From: Triangularia verruculosa | Taxonomy: Eukaryota > Ascomycota > Sordariomycetes > Sordariales > Podosporaceae | Reading direction: 5' to 3' | DNA length: 64,000 nucleotides | Assembly: GCA_033296885.1 (NCBI GenBank) | Contig: MU863947.1 | Location: forward strand, 1 to 64,000 | Shown: positions 45,201 to 56,492 of the stretch, piece by piece | How the letters are laid out: each line of letters opens with the position of its first letter | Numbering within the stretch: position 1 is the stretch's first letter | Made by a program: the position numbers and the translations under genes | The notes under the pieces: generated by a model | What the model was told of the DNA's origin: nothing | The model's input: the letters and a program-made list of their open reading frames with translations, nothing else | Databases searched by the model: none

Positions 45201-48200
45201 AGAGCGAGCTGGTCTTTTGGCTTTTCGAGATGGACTTTTTCGCAGCACCCCAGAAACTAAACGGGTCATCACTTGGCCCATCTTTCAATGTGGTGTCATC
45301 CAATAGCTCGATCGAGTCTCTCTCTTTCACTCTCTTGCCCAACGGTCCGTCATCCAGGAGTTCCTCGAGTTGCTCGGCTGTGAGGTCGGCATCATTCAGG
45401 TCTTTGAAGAGATCATCTTCGTCTTCGGCAGTAAGATAGTTGGCTTCGTCGTCCTCTTCCTTGTCCTTCTCTTTTTCCCTCTCTCTTTCCTTCTCTCGTT
45501 CCCTTTCCTTCTCCTTGCCCTTCTTTCTATCTTTCTTCCTGTCTTTATCCTTGTCCTTGTCCTTCTCTTTCCTCCTATCTCTGTCCCTTTCCTTCTCCTT
45601 TTCTCTTTCACGCTCCCTCTCCCTCTCCCGCTCCTGCTCCCTCTCCCGCTCTCTCTCTTCCTCTTCCTCGCGCTCCCGCTCTCGGTCCTTCTCCTTGGAT
45701 TTACTCTTGCTCTTCTTGTCGCCCTTCTTAGACTTCTTTGAGGATGCAGCCTCTGCCTCTGCAGCTGCCTCAGCCCGCGCCCGTTCTGCTGCGGCTTCTG
45801 CTTCGGCCGCCTCTGCTTCAGCAGCTGCAGCTTCTTCTTCTGCCGCTGCCGCCTCGGCTTCTGCTGCTTCGGCCTCGAGTCGTTGGCGCTCCTCTTCGCG
45901 TTCCCGCTCAGCAGCCTCCTCTGCCTCTACCCTGGCCTTTTCTTCAGCTTCCTTGGCATCGCGGTCGGCCTCCTCCTGCTCCTGGCGTTCCTGTTCTCGG
46001 TCTGCTTCTTCCGCCTCACGCGCCTCCTTCGCCAGCGCTCGCCTGTTGGCACTCGCCTCGAGTTCATCCATCCGCTCTTGCTCGGCCCTGGAGATACCCT
46101 TCCGCTTCTTCTTGTTTTTCTTGGCAACGAGCGCAGCTAGTTCGTTCTCCTCCTCTCTGGCGAGCTCCTCCTCGGCCTCTCGGCGTGCCTGTTCTGCAGC
46201 CTCCTCCGCCTTGCGCTTTTCCTCCTCAGCCGCAGCCCTCTCGATTTCTTCTGGTGTCGGCTCTGGCTTGATCGACGAATCAGACTCCCCAAACTTCTTC
46301 TTTTTGCCTGAAAACCACCCGAAGAAACCGCCACCGCTCTCAGTGGACGCACGGGGGTTGGCCTCTAACTGACTATTCGTTTTGCTGCCCAGATCGAGAA
46401 TGTTCTTGGCGCTCGAACTCTCATGATGGGCAATCTTGTTACCAGTCAAAGAGCCCCAGAAGACGTCATCGTCATCATGTTCCGGTTCAGGTTCCGGGTC
46501 GGGCACCACCTCGGGTTCCGGTTCTGGTTCTGGTTCTGGTTCTGGTTCGGGCTCAGCCTTTTTACCCTTCTTTTTCTTTCTGTCATCTGACTTCTTAACC
46601 GGCTCCGGTTCAGGTTCTGGCTCTGCGACTTTCTTGCCCTTGTCCTTGTCCTTTTTCTTCTTCTTTGAAGATGATGCAAAGCCCCATAAGTCTTCTTCGT
46701 CCTTCTTTTTTCGACGCTCACGCTCACGCTCAGGCTCGGGTTCGGGCTCTGGTTCAGGTTCGGGTTCAGGTTCAGGTTCAGGTTCAGGTTCAGGTTCGGG
46801 CTCCGGTTCGGGTTCCGGTTTGGGCTCTTTGACTGGTTCAGGTTCAGGCTCAGGTTCCTTTTTACCCTTCTTCTTTTTACTAGTAGAAAATCCCATGCTC
46901 CAGAAACCTAATGCCCCATCCTCCTCCTGTTCTTCTTCCTCTTCCTCAGGCACCGTTTCTGGTTCTGGTGCCGGCTCGGGCTCAGGTTCCTTCACTGGTC
47001 CAGGCTCGGGTTCGGCGGCTTTCTTGCCTTTGTCCTTCTTCTTCTTCTTGGAGGATGTGGCTGTAATGCCCCATAGATCATCTTCCTCTTTCTTGGGGGG
47101 CTCCGGAATAGGCTCGGGCGCAGGTTCGGGGTCAGGGGCTCTGACAAACTCAGGTTCTGGATCCTTGTTTTTACCTTTCTTCTTCTTTCCTTTAGTCGTA
47201 GTGGCGCTAAAGTTCCAGTAGTCATCCTCTTGCTTCTTCTCAGGCTCCGGGGCGGGCTCAGGCTCGGGTTCTGGTTCTGGCTCCTTGGGCGGCTCCGGCT
47301 CCGGCTCAATCTTCTTCCCTTTCTTCGATTTGGTCTTCTTAGACGAAGATCCCCAGCCCCAACTATCCTCCGCCTCCTGCTCTGGTTCTTGCTCTGGTTC
47401 AGGGGCAGGTTCGGAAGTGGGTTCCGGTTCCGGCTCCGGCTCCGGCTCTTTGGGGGGCTCTGGCTCTGGCTCCCACACAGCATTCTTCCCCTTTTTCTTC
47501 TTCTTCTTTGAAGTCGTCGCGATGTTCGCCCATGGGTTATCCTCCTCGAAAGGTTTGGGTGGTTCCGGTGCTGGTTCAGGTATTGGTTCGGGTTCGGGTT
47601 CGGGTTCCGGTGTCGGCTCACGGGGCGGATCCGGCTCCTTTGGCCGTTCATCAGCGATGGCGTTCTTACCTTTCTTCTTCTTACTCTTCGCGGGCGTATC
47701 TCCCCAGGCCCACGGCTCATCCGCTTCAGTGCTCTTTACTGGCTCCGGCTCAGGATCTGGCTCCTTGGGTGGCTCAGGCGCCGGCTCTGGTTCCGGATCA
47801 GGCTGTGACTTCTTCTTGTTCTTGGGCGCGCCCCAAAAATCCCAGGCATCATTGGTACCTGGTTTAGAGGAGCTCTGTTCCACCTTGGTCTCAACTTTGG
47901 TTTCAACCTTTGTCTCTGGCTTGGCCTCGTCGGCAAGAAGAGCCTTATTCTTCTTTTTAGTTGCTGGTGCGGGCGTGGGGGCGAACCAGTCATCTCCAGG
48001 GTCAGGTGATGTTTCGACTGGTTTCTTAACTGGCTTTTCGACTGGCTTTTCGACTGGCTTTTCGACTGGCTTTTCAACTGGCTTCTCAACCGGTTTTTCG
48101 ACCTGTCTTCCGTTTGACCTTGGAGTCTGAATATGTTCTTCAGAGCCAGACCCGTCTCCAAAAGAGAAGCCCACTCCCCCCATCTTGGACTTGAGACCCC

Positions 48201-49308
48201 ATGGGCTATTCTCAACCACCTTGGACGCCAGACCTAATCCACCCCATCCTAGGCCCTTCCAACCACCAAAGCCAGATTTTTGCGCCGGCTTGGGTTCTTC
48301 CTTTCGAGGAGGATCGCGGTTCCCATTCATCTTGATGTCGGAGAAGGAATCAAAAGTGGGTCCTGATGAGGCGGTAGCTAGCCCAGAGTCGGTGGACCTT
48401 TTCGGGTCTTCCGCCATCGGAGGCTCGGGTTCTGCAGCATCCTTCTTCTTTTTCTTCTTGGAGCTAGCGCCGGCAGAATCGTCCTCGGGGGGTGGCGGAA
48501 CTTCTTCGGCCTTCTCTTCTACCTTCTCTTCCTCCTTCTCCTCTTCCTTCTTGTCCTCGTCTTTCTTGTCGTCTCCGCCAGCGCCGTTTCCATTGGGGGC
48601 ATCACCAGCGCCTCCGCTGCTATCCCCGTTCGCACCGGAATCCCCTCCTTCTGCCTCCTTCTTATCGCCGTCGTCGTTATTGTTGTTGCTGGTGTTATTG
48701 TTGCTGATATTGTTGGGTCTCGCTACGCCTCCCTTCTTCTTCTTCCCCTTTGCAACCTGTCGCAAACCTTCGTCTGCGTCTAGATCGATTTGATAACTTT
48801 GGGTCGGATCAGCGAGAATATCTTCTTGGCGACGCCTGCTTCTGGTACTGGATTCAGCAGCATGGTCCTCTGCGGGCAGAAAGGAATCTGATGGGTGGCG
48901 ACTTCGCGCATAAGTGTCGCATCCTGTGAAGTCTTGAATCTCCCACTCCAGGGCCTCATCATCTTCCGTGACAATATTCCTAGGGGTGATGCTTGGGGTT
49001 GTGAGCGGCTTGGTGATGCTTCGCGAGTTGGGGCCGGAGGTCTGTGGGTCCTGGGTAAATATCTGTTAGTTGCTGAGGATGGAGGCGCGCAAGAGGCCCC
49101 CCTTGGATGCCCATACCTTGAGGCCTGCGCATAGCGCAATCCAGCTCCGTGCAATGAAGGCTAACCTGGCCTCTACAACATCTGAATCCTGGTGCTCGTC
49201 TTTCCCGTCCCATGTAAGCCCGTTGATCGAGTAGATGATCTTGGTCGCCTCCAGTCTGACATCGTTCGCCCAGTTGTCGCGGGGTGGCAAAGCTTCAAGG
49301 GCGGCCAT
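42211..49308 (-). CDS. Giant 2343-residue low-complexity repeat protein
   Basis: Minus-strand exons 49308-49117 (64 residues) and 49050-42211 (2279 residues); one 66-nt intron with GTATGG donor, CTAAC branch and CCCAG acceptor. I do not recognise the family with confidence. The N-terminus is a compact helical part (VRLEATKIIYSINGLTWDG, ARLAFIARSWIALCAGL). Next comes a disordered acidic stretch and a KPVE tetrapeptide run (48019-48106). About residues 416-935 form an array of roughly ten modules: an acidic/aromatic head (DDLWG, DSWGWG, DDYWNF), a Lys-rich block (KKKKKGKK) and EP/PE dipeptides. Residues about 990-1270 are a charged single helix or coiled coil (E/A/R then E/R/K repeats). The rest is Pro-rich and Arg-rich, ending RSSWWKRLAGKN. 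Such composition recalls large fungal scaffold or tether proteins (septal pore, Woronin-body leashin, 'involucrin repeat' proteins). That is only a hypothesis. Confidence 0.8.
45440..45760 (+). repeat. Pyrimidine-rich tract on the plus strand
   Basis: Over about 300 bp the plus strand is almost only C and T (CTCTTTCC-type repeats), with G at scattered places. It is the template side of the E/R/K-rich coding region of the giant gene. Confidence 0.8.
46430..48000 (-). repeat. Coding repeat array: Trp head / poly-Lys / EP-dipeptide modules
   Basis: About ten imperfect modules of roughly 45-75 codons lie in tandem in the giant gene. Heads visible in order: DDWFAP, DAWDFWG, DEPWAWGD, DNPWANI, DSWGWG, DDYWNF, DDLWGI, LGFWSMGF, DLWGFA, DVFWGS. 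Each head is followed by a block like SKKKKKGKK and a run of EPEPEP with KEP at a fixed place. The longest pure EP run is at about 46737-46820. Unit length varies mostly in the EP part. Confidence 0.8.
48019..48106 (-). repeat. 12-bp coding minisatellite (KPVE tetrapeptide)
   Basis: Seven tandem 12-bp units encode KPVE (the last two KPVK/KPVE variants). On the plus strand the unit reads TTCGACTGGCTT. Three central units are identical at DNA level, which suggests recent slippage. Confidence 0.85.
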
Positions 49309-52300
49309 GTTGAAAGTCGGTTGAGCTGACGGTGTGTCAACCAACAATTGTCAAACTCATGTGGTGCAGTTTCGGCCGGTTCAAGGCTACAATGTGATTC
49401 GGATCGATGTTGTCGCAATAAACAGAGCGGTATTCGAGGTTGGCGGGTTCCGACAGCAGAAAAGTCTCTCTTAGAAGCCGACCGCTATTCCAAAGGGCAG
49501 CCCCTTTCCGAAGACAGTTTTTTTTCCTCCCTGCTGCAAAAGTATTCGTCGCCTGGTGAAAATCTGGGTGTGTCGAAGAGCCAATCGCCCGGCCGGATCT
49601 CAGAGGTACACGGCGGCGGGATAGGGATTGGCGTATTGACGAGCCCGCGTCGCGTTGTGCCACCACACCGCTGATGCGGTGCGATACAGTCTTGGTGAGT
49701 TATGGCCCCCGCCTCAGCAGGTGCAACGAGGATGAGTGGTCGGCGTCCAGGTCGTCAAACAGAAACAGAGGGCAGACAAGAAGAGGCGGAAAGGGAGAAT
49801 AGGTATTCATGCACGGCCGAGGGTACCTCGATGTACCGAATTGCCGCTGGACAATCGGAGAGTAGCCACGGCGATATTATGCGACGCCGCCTTGCTCTGT
49901 TTCTTCTTCTTGTTCCTGATCTCGTTCTCTGAAGAAGAGGGAATTGCCCCGCGCTAACCAGCAACAATTGCGCTCCCTCTCTCACTCTACTGCGTATGCC
50001 CAGTCACACGTGTGGTCCGTAGCAGGTGGGACTGCTTCTCCTCCTCTTTCTCAACTTGCGCTGGTGTCCCCGACTCCCAGCCGCGCACTTGACACCACAA
50101 TTTGACCTGGAGAGCACTTTGCGGGATGGCTGGGGACGGCTGCCATTGGCTGGCTGCAAGGGATGCATGTTCCAATCCGGTTTAGGGCAAGGTGATCCAT
50201 CCCCCTTGCCCCTCGCCGTCTCCCCTGTCGACAACCCGTCTCTCCACTGCACACAAGGTGAAACAGAGACTCCAAACCAAACGGCTATACACTAGACGGT
50301 CATTCTTGGAAATAACTTGGGAAGAATAGATCGAGCCGAGTCCACGGCTGCCGGTGTCGTTTTGCTCAAGTATGCATCCAACACTCGACGCTTCGGCCAA
50401 TCGCCTGCTTGTATATGGGGCTCTGTTGGATGCCGCTGACCTTGTCCCGGCACGGCTTCCTGCCTTGCTGACCTTGCTGACCTTGGCTGGACAACACCAT
50501 CACCGGAATGCTGTGTATGTGTGGTGTAGTGTCACCTCCTGTCATCAAGAGGAGGGGGCCTCATCTGGTGCTGATGCGGCGTTCCGAAACATGGTGCAAT
50601 GGGTGACGACTTCCATCGTCCTCTCTGGCCAAGATAGCGGGGAATCGTGAATGCCCCGCGTGGGCTCATGGGGTCAGGGTAGCGTTCGGCCATCTTCCTT
50701 TCGCCCACCTGACCCGGTCGATATCGGTGGAGCCGCCGTTGACGTTGGCAATTGACAGTTCGGACGATTCCATACGTTGCTAACCATAAAATATGCCCGT
50801 CATGGGACTCGGCAACGCACCACAGTGGGTTCTTCTCTGTTCTGGCTGTTTTTCAACAAAGTGCTGATGCGCGCAACGCGATCTGGGGGCACCCTTCCTG
50901 CAGCAAGACGCGACGGGCAATGGCGAATCATCTTTCTGCCCAAAGTCCAGATGCAGTGCAGGCTGGGCAGCTATGCGCCGCTAGCGAGGTACATACAGAC
51001 TGTGGTATTGCCATGTGCTTTGCCGGGCTGTCGATATTGCCTTCGTCGTTCCTATATGCACCCATCAGTCACACAGACGGATACAATGATCAAACAGAGA
51101 ATTCCCAAAAGAGAGAGCAGCAGAGACTTTTGACGGGAACAGGCAGCATGATGGCTGCTCAGATCCGCGTCATGTTTGACAACTGTGATATCCCATCCAC
51201 CCTCTCCCCTCCATATCCATATGCAGTGGGGCTCCCTACCCGTCGAAGTGCATCGGCTTGGCTCCCATGTCATCCAGTGGCCATTGCAGCGGAAAGCAAC
51301 TGGTGATTGCTCAAGAGACATCGAGGTTCATGGGACGACAGGCTGCGACCCGCTCATGCAGCTTGACGCAGGTTTGATGCAGAAAAGGACCTCGCCCCAT
51401 TTGCCATCTTGTTCACCGCCAGAACGCGCCGGAAAGAGGGAAAAGGCTCTTTTATTTGACGTGTCGTGCCGTTGGGAGTTGAAGATGGCAAATCAGAGCA
51501 AAACAGATGGCGGTGAAGCTGAGTGCCCTGATAACAACCTGATGCCGGAGCCGGACATCCAAGCCGCTTCGCCGGTTGTTCGGAGTCGGTGCTGCGGTCG
51601 GTGCCAATGATAAGATTAGATAACGGCTCCTCCCGAAATGATCGCCAACGCCCGGAGCCGGGTCCCACCTTGGTGTCCACCGAGTGGTATATTCCCCGGT
51701 GAGCTGACGGGGCTGGCAACGGAGCCGATGGACCGGACGCCTCCCGCATCACATGCGACCCCCACCCCGGACGCCGGGCGGCACCTGCAGGGCAGAAATG
51801 GCTGAGCCACACCGCATTTAGAACAGCTCAGTAGCCGTTTCAGATTGGCCCCAACGTTGGGTGCTGTTGAAGAGCTGGAATTGAGAAAACGAAGGCAAAG
51901 AAAGAACTTTGGCTTCCAGGTTGCTAATTAATCAGACGAAGAAGGAACTTTGCCGACCGTTGGCTGCAAGCCGCAGAAGGCACCTGCCACCCGCATTCGG
52001 TCACTCACTCCAGCTATCCACTTGAAATTCCACGAACGTCAGGAACCAGCACTCCTTCCAATTTTCCTAGGTTCTTCTTGCCTCTTAAGAAGAAACCTAT
52101 TCTCAGCAGCCAATGACGTGAGAACTGTCTGGCCGCAGTTTCAAAACTTGTTATCTATCCGGCACCATCCCCAAACGAAGCTCGCTAAGCGGGCACTTGC
52201 GACACTCCCATCTTCGCTTCTTCTTTTCCTCACTCTCATCAGGTGAGAAACATCTCGAGCTCTCATATGATTAGTCGGCCACCGCAGCTCAGCTTTCTTT

Positions 52301-52456
52301 GACTTGAGAGCGGTGCCCACTCTCCCGCCCTCGTTTCGTCGATCCGGAAACAAAGCCGCCATAGACACACACACACACCACCTCTCAACCTCTTCCACTT
52401 CCTCCCACTTACCCAATCGCAGAAGCCCCTCTTCAATATATCATAATTCACCAACA
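49309..52456. other. Divergent intergenic region of 3.1 kb
   Basis: It separates the giant gene and the DUF7053 gene, which are transcribed away from each other. ORFs up to 184 codons (50752-51306 plus) have no protein character and overlap others. An (AC)n microsatellite is at 52363-52378. No gene is seen. Confidence 0.5.
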
Positions 52457-53101
52457 ATGTCAACCCCACCCGCCCACACACCAACCCTCACAGTCATAAC
52501 CCGCGTCCCCATCCCCGCCAGGGTTGACCCCAACACCGTCCTGGCCAGGCTGCAAGCCTACGAGCCGCTCATCAAAACCAACCCCTACCTCGACCGCTTC
52601 GAACAACGACACCTCGACGTCTCAGAGGTCGTAGATGACCCCTTCTTCCTCGAATCCGGCACCAAACTGCAGGCCTTCAAAGTAGTCGACCGCGTCCCCG
52701 TCATCCCCGGTCTCGGCGCCTGGGGTTACAAGGAGGTGGTCATCCCATGCGTAATGCAGTGTTTTGACCATGGCGTTCGCGTTCGGGCAAACGCCCAGGC
52801 GGGCGTGGTTGTGAGGAGCAGTTACGAGGTCAGGAGGAGAGGAGAGGTACGTGATGGCCCGGACTTGCTGCTTGGGCCTGGGGATGAAGGCGGGGAGTGG
52901 GAGCTGGTGGAGATCGCGGGGATTGACTGCAGCTTCTTGGTCAAGCACTTTGTCAAGTCCAAGTTTTCGAGCGCGCATCAGGAGATTCTGCAGAAGTTAG
53001 TGGATGGTGCGGCCAAAGAGTCTGACGCTGCTGCCGGTCTGACTACCGGCCCTGCTGTTACGGATGCTGGGTCACGCGAGGAGGCCTTGCCAGTGCCGTA
53101 G
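52457..53101 (+). CDS. DUF7053 family protein (fungal, unknown function)
   Basis: 214 residues, intronless. I recognise the fungal DUF7053 family from the pattern at the start (TRVPIPARVDPNTVLARLQAYEPLI), the middle IPGLGAWGYKEVVIP with a later GVRVRANAQAGVVVRSSYEVR, and the end WELVEIAGIDCSFLVKHFVK. The alternating hydrophobic strands and final helix suggest a START-like lipid-binding fold, but this is inference from the pattern. No signal peptide or membrane segment is seen, so it is probably cytosolic. The first ATG in the open frame (CACCAACA before ATG) is used. The frame stays open upstream but lacks another ATG near the end. Function unknown. Confidence 0.82.
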   Translation: MSTPPAHTPTLTVITRVPIPARVDPNTVLARLQAYEPLIKTNPYLDRFEQRHLDVSEVVDDPFFLESGTKLQAFKVVDRVPVIPGLGAWGYKEVVIPCVMQCFDHGVRVRANAQAGVVVRSSYEVRRRGEVRDGPDLLLGPGDEGGEWELVEIAGIDCSFLVKHFVKSKFSSAHQEILQKLVDGAAKESDAAAGLTTGPAVTDAGSREEALPVP

Positions 53102-54185
53102 GTGGTTATTTTGCGGATTTTGTCAGTTGGAAGACGGGTGTGTATTGCGCAGGCTGTTTCTAGGCTGGGGTTGACTGTACATTGGTTGTCACTGAGTTTG
53201 TTCCTAGGTAGCCTTTCGCACCGAGTCCAAGATACCCATTCATTTTAATATATCCTACAGTTCCTTCTTATGAATCACCAAACACCTCCACCAACCAAAA
53301 CAGTCACCTCTCCAAGTGCATACACCGGCTCCCCCCTCAACTCTCTCGACCCAACCAGCAACCCCCTAGCCACTCCTATTTACCTCCGTCTCTACCGGCT
53401 TCACGTTCTATTGCTCGAGCAACTCCCTAACCAGCTCCTAGAACTTCTTCGCGAACTCGTAATCCTCATCTACAGCGGGGATATCCACTGCCTTCCTAAA
53501 CGCCTCCCCGAAAGCCGTATACGCAAACGCTGAGCCCGCTATCAACCTCCTCTTTCAAACCTTTCACCGCCCGTTCTACACCCTCAGAAAAGAACGCAGA
53601 TTATTGACTCACCGGTTATATTTCTAGTCTTGGGTATGTTCCAAGAATTGAAGCTCTAACACCAATAGTTGTTCACAACGGCAGCCAAAAAAGAAAAAAA
53701 AAACCATAGTAGATTGGTATCTATAAGCAAGCAAACTGCGTCAGATGCGTGCGGTCTACCCCAACCATTGTCAAAATCTCAAGTTGAACCCAAAAAAAAA
53801 AAACACCAACAGATTTCCTTTTCGAAATTCCTACCACCTTGAAAACAACCAACCCACCGCCATAACCCTGGGCTGAAAATCCCTTAACAAGGCCGATACT
53901 GAAAAAGAAAAAAAAGAAGAATCATCAAGTCATCAAACAAACGATGCCCCTCTGTAAAAATGTTCCGGCCACAATCGGATATCTTCAGTGAAATGTAAAG
54001 CGAAAGGGGGGCTGCCTGCCATGAACGAGGCCCTCGATAGGCAATAACCCTCCGCCCCAAAACAGGACGTCGTGATCAAAGTCCTGACCCAAAGACAAAC
54101 AAACAAGCAAAAAATACGTTACGCCATGGGCCACTCGCGAAATGCAGCTTTTGTGTTCTGTATATAAAAGCAACAACCAGGCTCA
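53102..54185. other. Convergent intergenic region with poly-A tracts
   Basis: It holds the 3' UTRs of the DUF7053 gene and Crz1. Several A runs occur (53688-53702, 53793-53805, 53900-53914). An 87-codon ORF at 53270-53533 is Pro/Leu-rich with no known pattern and is probably not coding. Confidence 0.5.
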
Positions 54186-56492
54186 TCAACGTCCGCCATA
54201 GTCGCTGGCATATCCTATCTCTCCAAAACCCTCCTGCATACCTCCTGGGCCAAACCCGGTGCCAGGACCGCTGACATAACCGCCATCAGCTTCGTCGTCG
54301 TAGTCGCTAGCATCGAAGCTACTCCGCCCGCTTATGTCGTCTTCGATTCCGCTGCCGCCGCCCATGTCGGACCAGTTCATTTGCGCCAGAGCCGGGTACT
54401 GCGCCAGGAGTGCCTGCGGCAACGCATAATTGTTGCCATTGGGATCCATCGGGTAGGCGCCCGTGTTCGGGTCCATGCCAGGAGGCATCATCATACCAGG
54501 AGCTTGCATAACCATGCCCTGTACAGCCGCCTGTTGCATGCGCTGCTCGTTCCATTGCCTTTGCCGCTCGTTAATTTCCTCGTCCAGGAGTGGCTTGATG
54601 CATATCCGGCCAGCCTCTGAACGGAAATGACGACCTAGCGCATCCGCACGCGCAAAACGTCGGCCACAACCCCATTGACCGCCGCTCTTAAGGTCGCCCT
54701 TGCAAACAAACTTCTTCTCGCCCGAGTGAAGTCCCTCATGTCGCTTGCGATCGTGTTGTCGAGCAAAGGCCTTGCCACACACGGTACATACGAATGGTCG
54801 CTCGTCGGTGTGGGTGCGAAGATGTGACCGAAGATTGTAGGCGCGGGTAAATCGTTTGGGACACAGCGTACATTGGAAGGTTGCCGGGTGTTTTTGAACG
54901 CGCTTTGAACCTCCTGCGCCTTCTCCAGCCACACCCCCGTTGTATTCAGGGTCCGCGAGCCGAAGAGCAATTACATTGTTCGGCACTGACGACGTAGACT
55001 GTCGCCTCCTATTCGGAGACGCACCAGACCGGTCAAGGGGGGACAGAGAGCGGGAAGCCTCGGAGCGAGCATCCGAAGCAGAGTTAGGGGACAGACTACT
55101 AGCGGCAGAGGGGCTGCGATGGGAGCCAAGAAGCGCCCCACTGGTATTGTATGGATCTGTCACGGCACGAGGTCGGGCTAACCTCCGTCCTAGAGAAGAG
55201 ATATCAGTTTAGTTTTCTTCTGACTGCAAAAGAAAAGTCACCAGTCACATACCTCTTTCTGGCGGTGTGAGCGAGTCGATATCGATGCTTTTGGGCTGAT
55301 CAAAGCCGCTTCTGGTGGCTGCCGGCGCAAAGTCGATATTGATGGATGGAGGGGCGGGCATTTGGTTTGGAGTTATATTCTCTGTTTCTTGTGGCAGCGA
55401 AGGGAAGGCTTCTTGGGAACTCTGCAGGTATGGCGAAGGCTGGCCATAATTACCCTGAGATTGGAGCATGAAACCATTCTGGCTCACATCAGGCAGTTGC
55501 TGTGGCAAGATTCTTGGAGATATGGCTGGACTGTGGGATGGACTTCTCGCTCCGGGGTGATTTGGGCTGTGGGCTCCATGATCCGAGATGCTAAAGCTGC
55601 CAATACCATGCAGTTCCTGGAAAAGACCGGGGTCTTGAGGCCGTACCATTGGTGAATGGCCATCATGTTGCTCGAAGCTATCTGAGCTAACCAGGAGTGG
55701 AGAAGGTGCAGCAGAAGACACATCAGAGAACTCTGAGGGGGAACGTCTATGCCCCTGGAACTGAACGCGGGTCCAGTCTACCTGGCCGGGAAGAAGCGCC
55801 GCTTCAGGCCCAAGTGACACATTTCTGGAATGTCTACCAGGAGGAGGAAACTGATGCTGGTTGAAAGATGGAGAGTGCTGGGCGGAACCAGGTTGCTGAG
55901 GGTCAGGGTTGAGAAGGTGAGGAGGGGTCTGGTTGTGATTTGATTGCGCCATCATATTCGCGTTCCCTGTGTTGAGCTGCTGTTGGCTGTCGCCAACAAA
56001 CAGTGGGGTATCAAACTGAGACTCGCCGGGGGTCGGCGGGAAGATGGTGAAGTCGGCGTCGCCAAAGCTCGAAGCTAGTAGCGTCTGGGGCTGGGGGTAG
56101 GTGCTCGGGGCTGATGTGCCGAAGGAGGGGTTCTCGTTCTTGAGCTCCGCAAAGCTCTGGTTGAGGTCAAAGGCAGTGACGGTGGAGGGGTTAGACAAGC
56201 CCGGCTGGGAGAAAGGCTGGGGTGATGGCTGCTGGTTGTTCAGGTAGCTGTTGGTGTTTGCGGTGTAAGCCGAGTAGTCAGGCTGGGTAGTGGGATACTG
56301 CTGGACCGAGTTGGGGTCGACGAGGCCGAGACCGAGACCGATAGAAGATACACCGGCATTATTCGGATTGGGAAAGTGGGCGGGCGAAGGAGAGTGATCT
56401 CTTATTATATTGGGAGGCTGCTGATGGTGTCCCCCGCCGGTAGATGCGGCCGAGAGCGATCGCCCGCGGGCCTGGGGAAGCTGCTGATCCAT
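54186..56492 (-). CDS. CRZ1: Calcineurin-responsive C2H2 transcription factor Crz1
   Basis: 747 residues; minus-strand exons 56492-55253 and 55189-54186 (63 nt intron). Crz1 is dephosphorylated by calcineurin on Ca2+ signals and then moves to the nucleus. The N-terminal 500 residues are disordered, rich in Gln, Ser and Pro, with many SP sites (SPSHSPAISP). A calcineurin docking motif of the PxIxIT type, PSINID, lies at about residue 382 (55349-55332). The zinc fingers are FQC..C (about 518-540), FVC..C (about 546-568) and a third, atypical one with an inserted loop (CKGDLKSGGQWGCGRRF). Linker THTDERPF joins fingers 1 and 2, and LHSGEKKF joins 2 and 3. These finger sequences are those of fungal CrzA/CRZ1. 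The splice joins ERG to RRLARPRAV. The last 100 residues are acidic and Gly-rich. Confidence 0.95.

Noticed and set aside
46430..48106. Regular repeats considered as a CRISPR-like array or satellite
   Set aside because: They lie in one continuous reading frame, have no unique spacers, and the genome is eukaryotic.
45440..48793. Long plus-strand ORFs opposite the giant gene (e.g. 45440-46372, 46436-47221, 47285-48130, 48185-48793)
   Set aside because: They are Ser/Phe/Gly-Ser repeats created by the biased codons of the minus-strand repeat protein; they lack starts, introns or domains of their own.
50752..51610. ORFs of 118-184 codons in the 49.3-52.4 kb intergenic region
   Set aside because: Several frames are open at once and none has protein character; no splice partner restores a known family.
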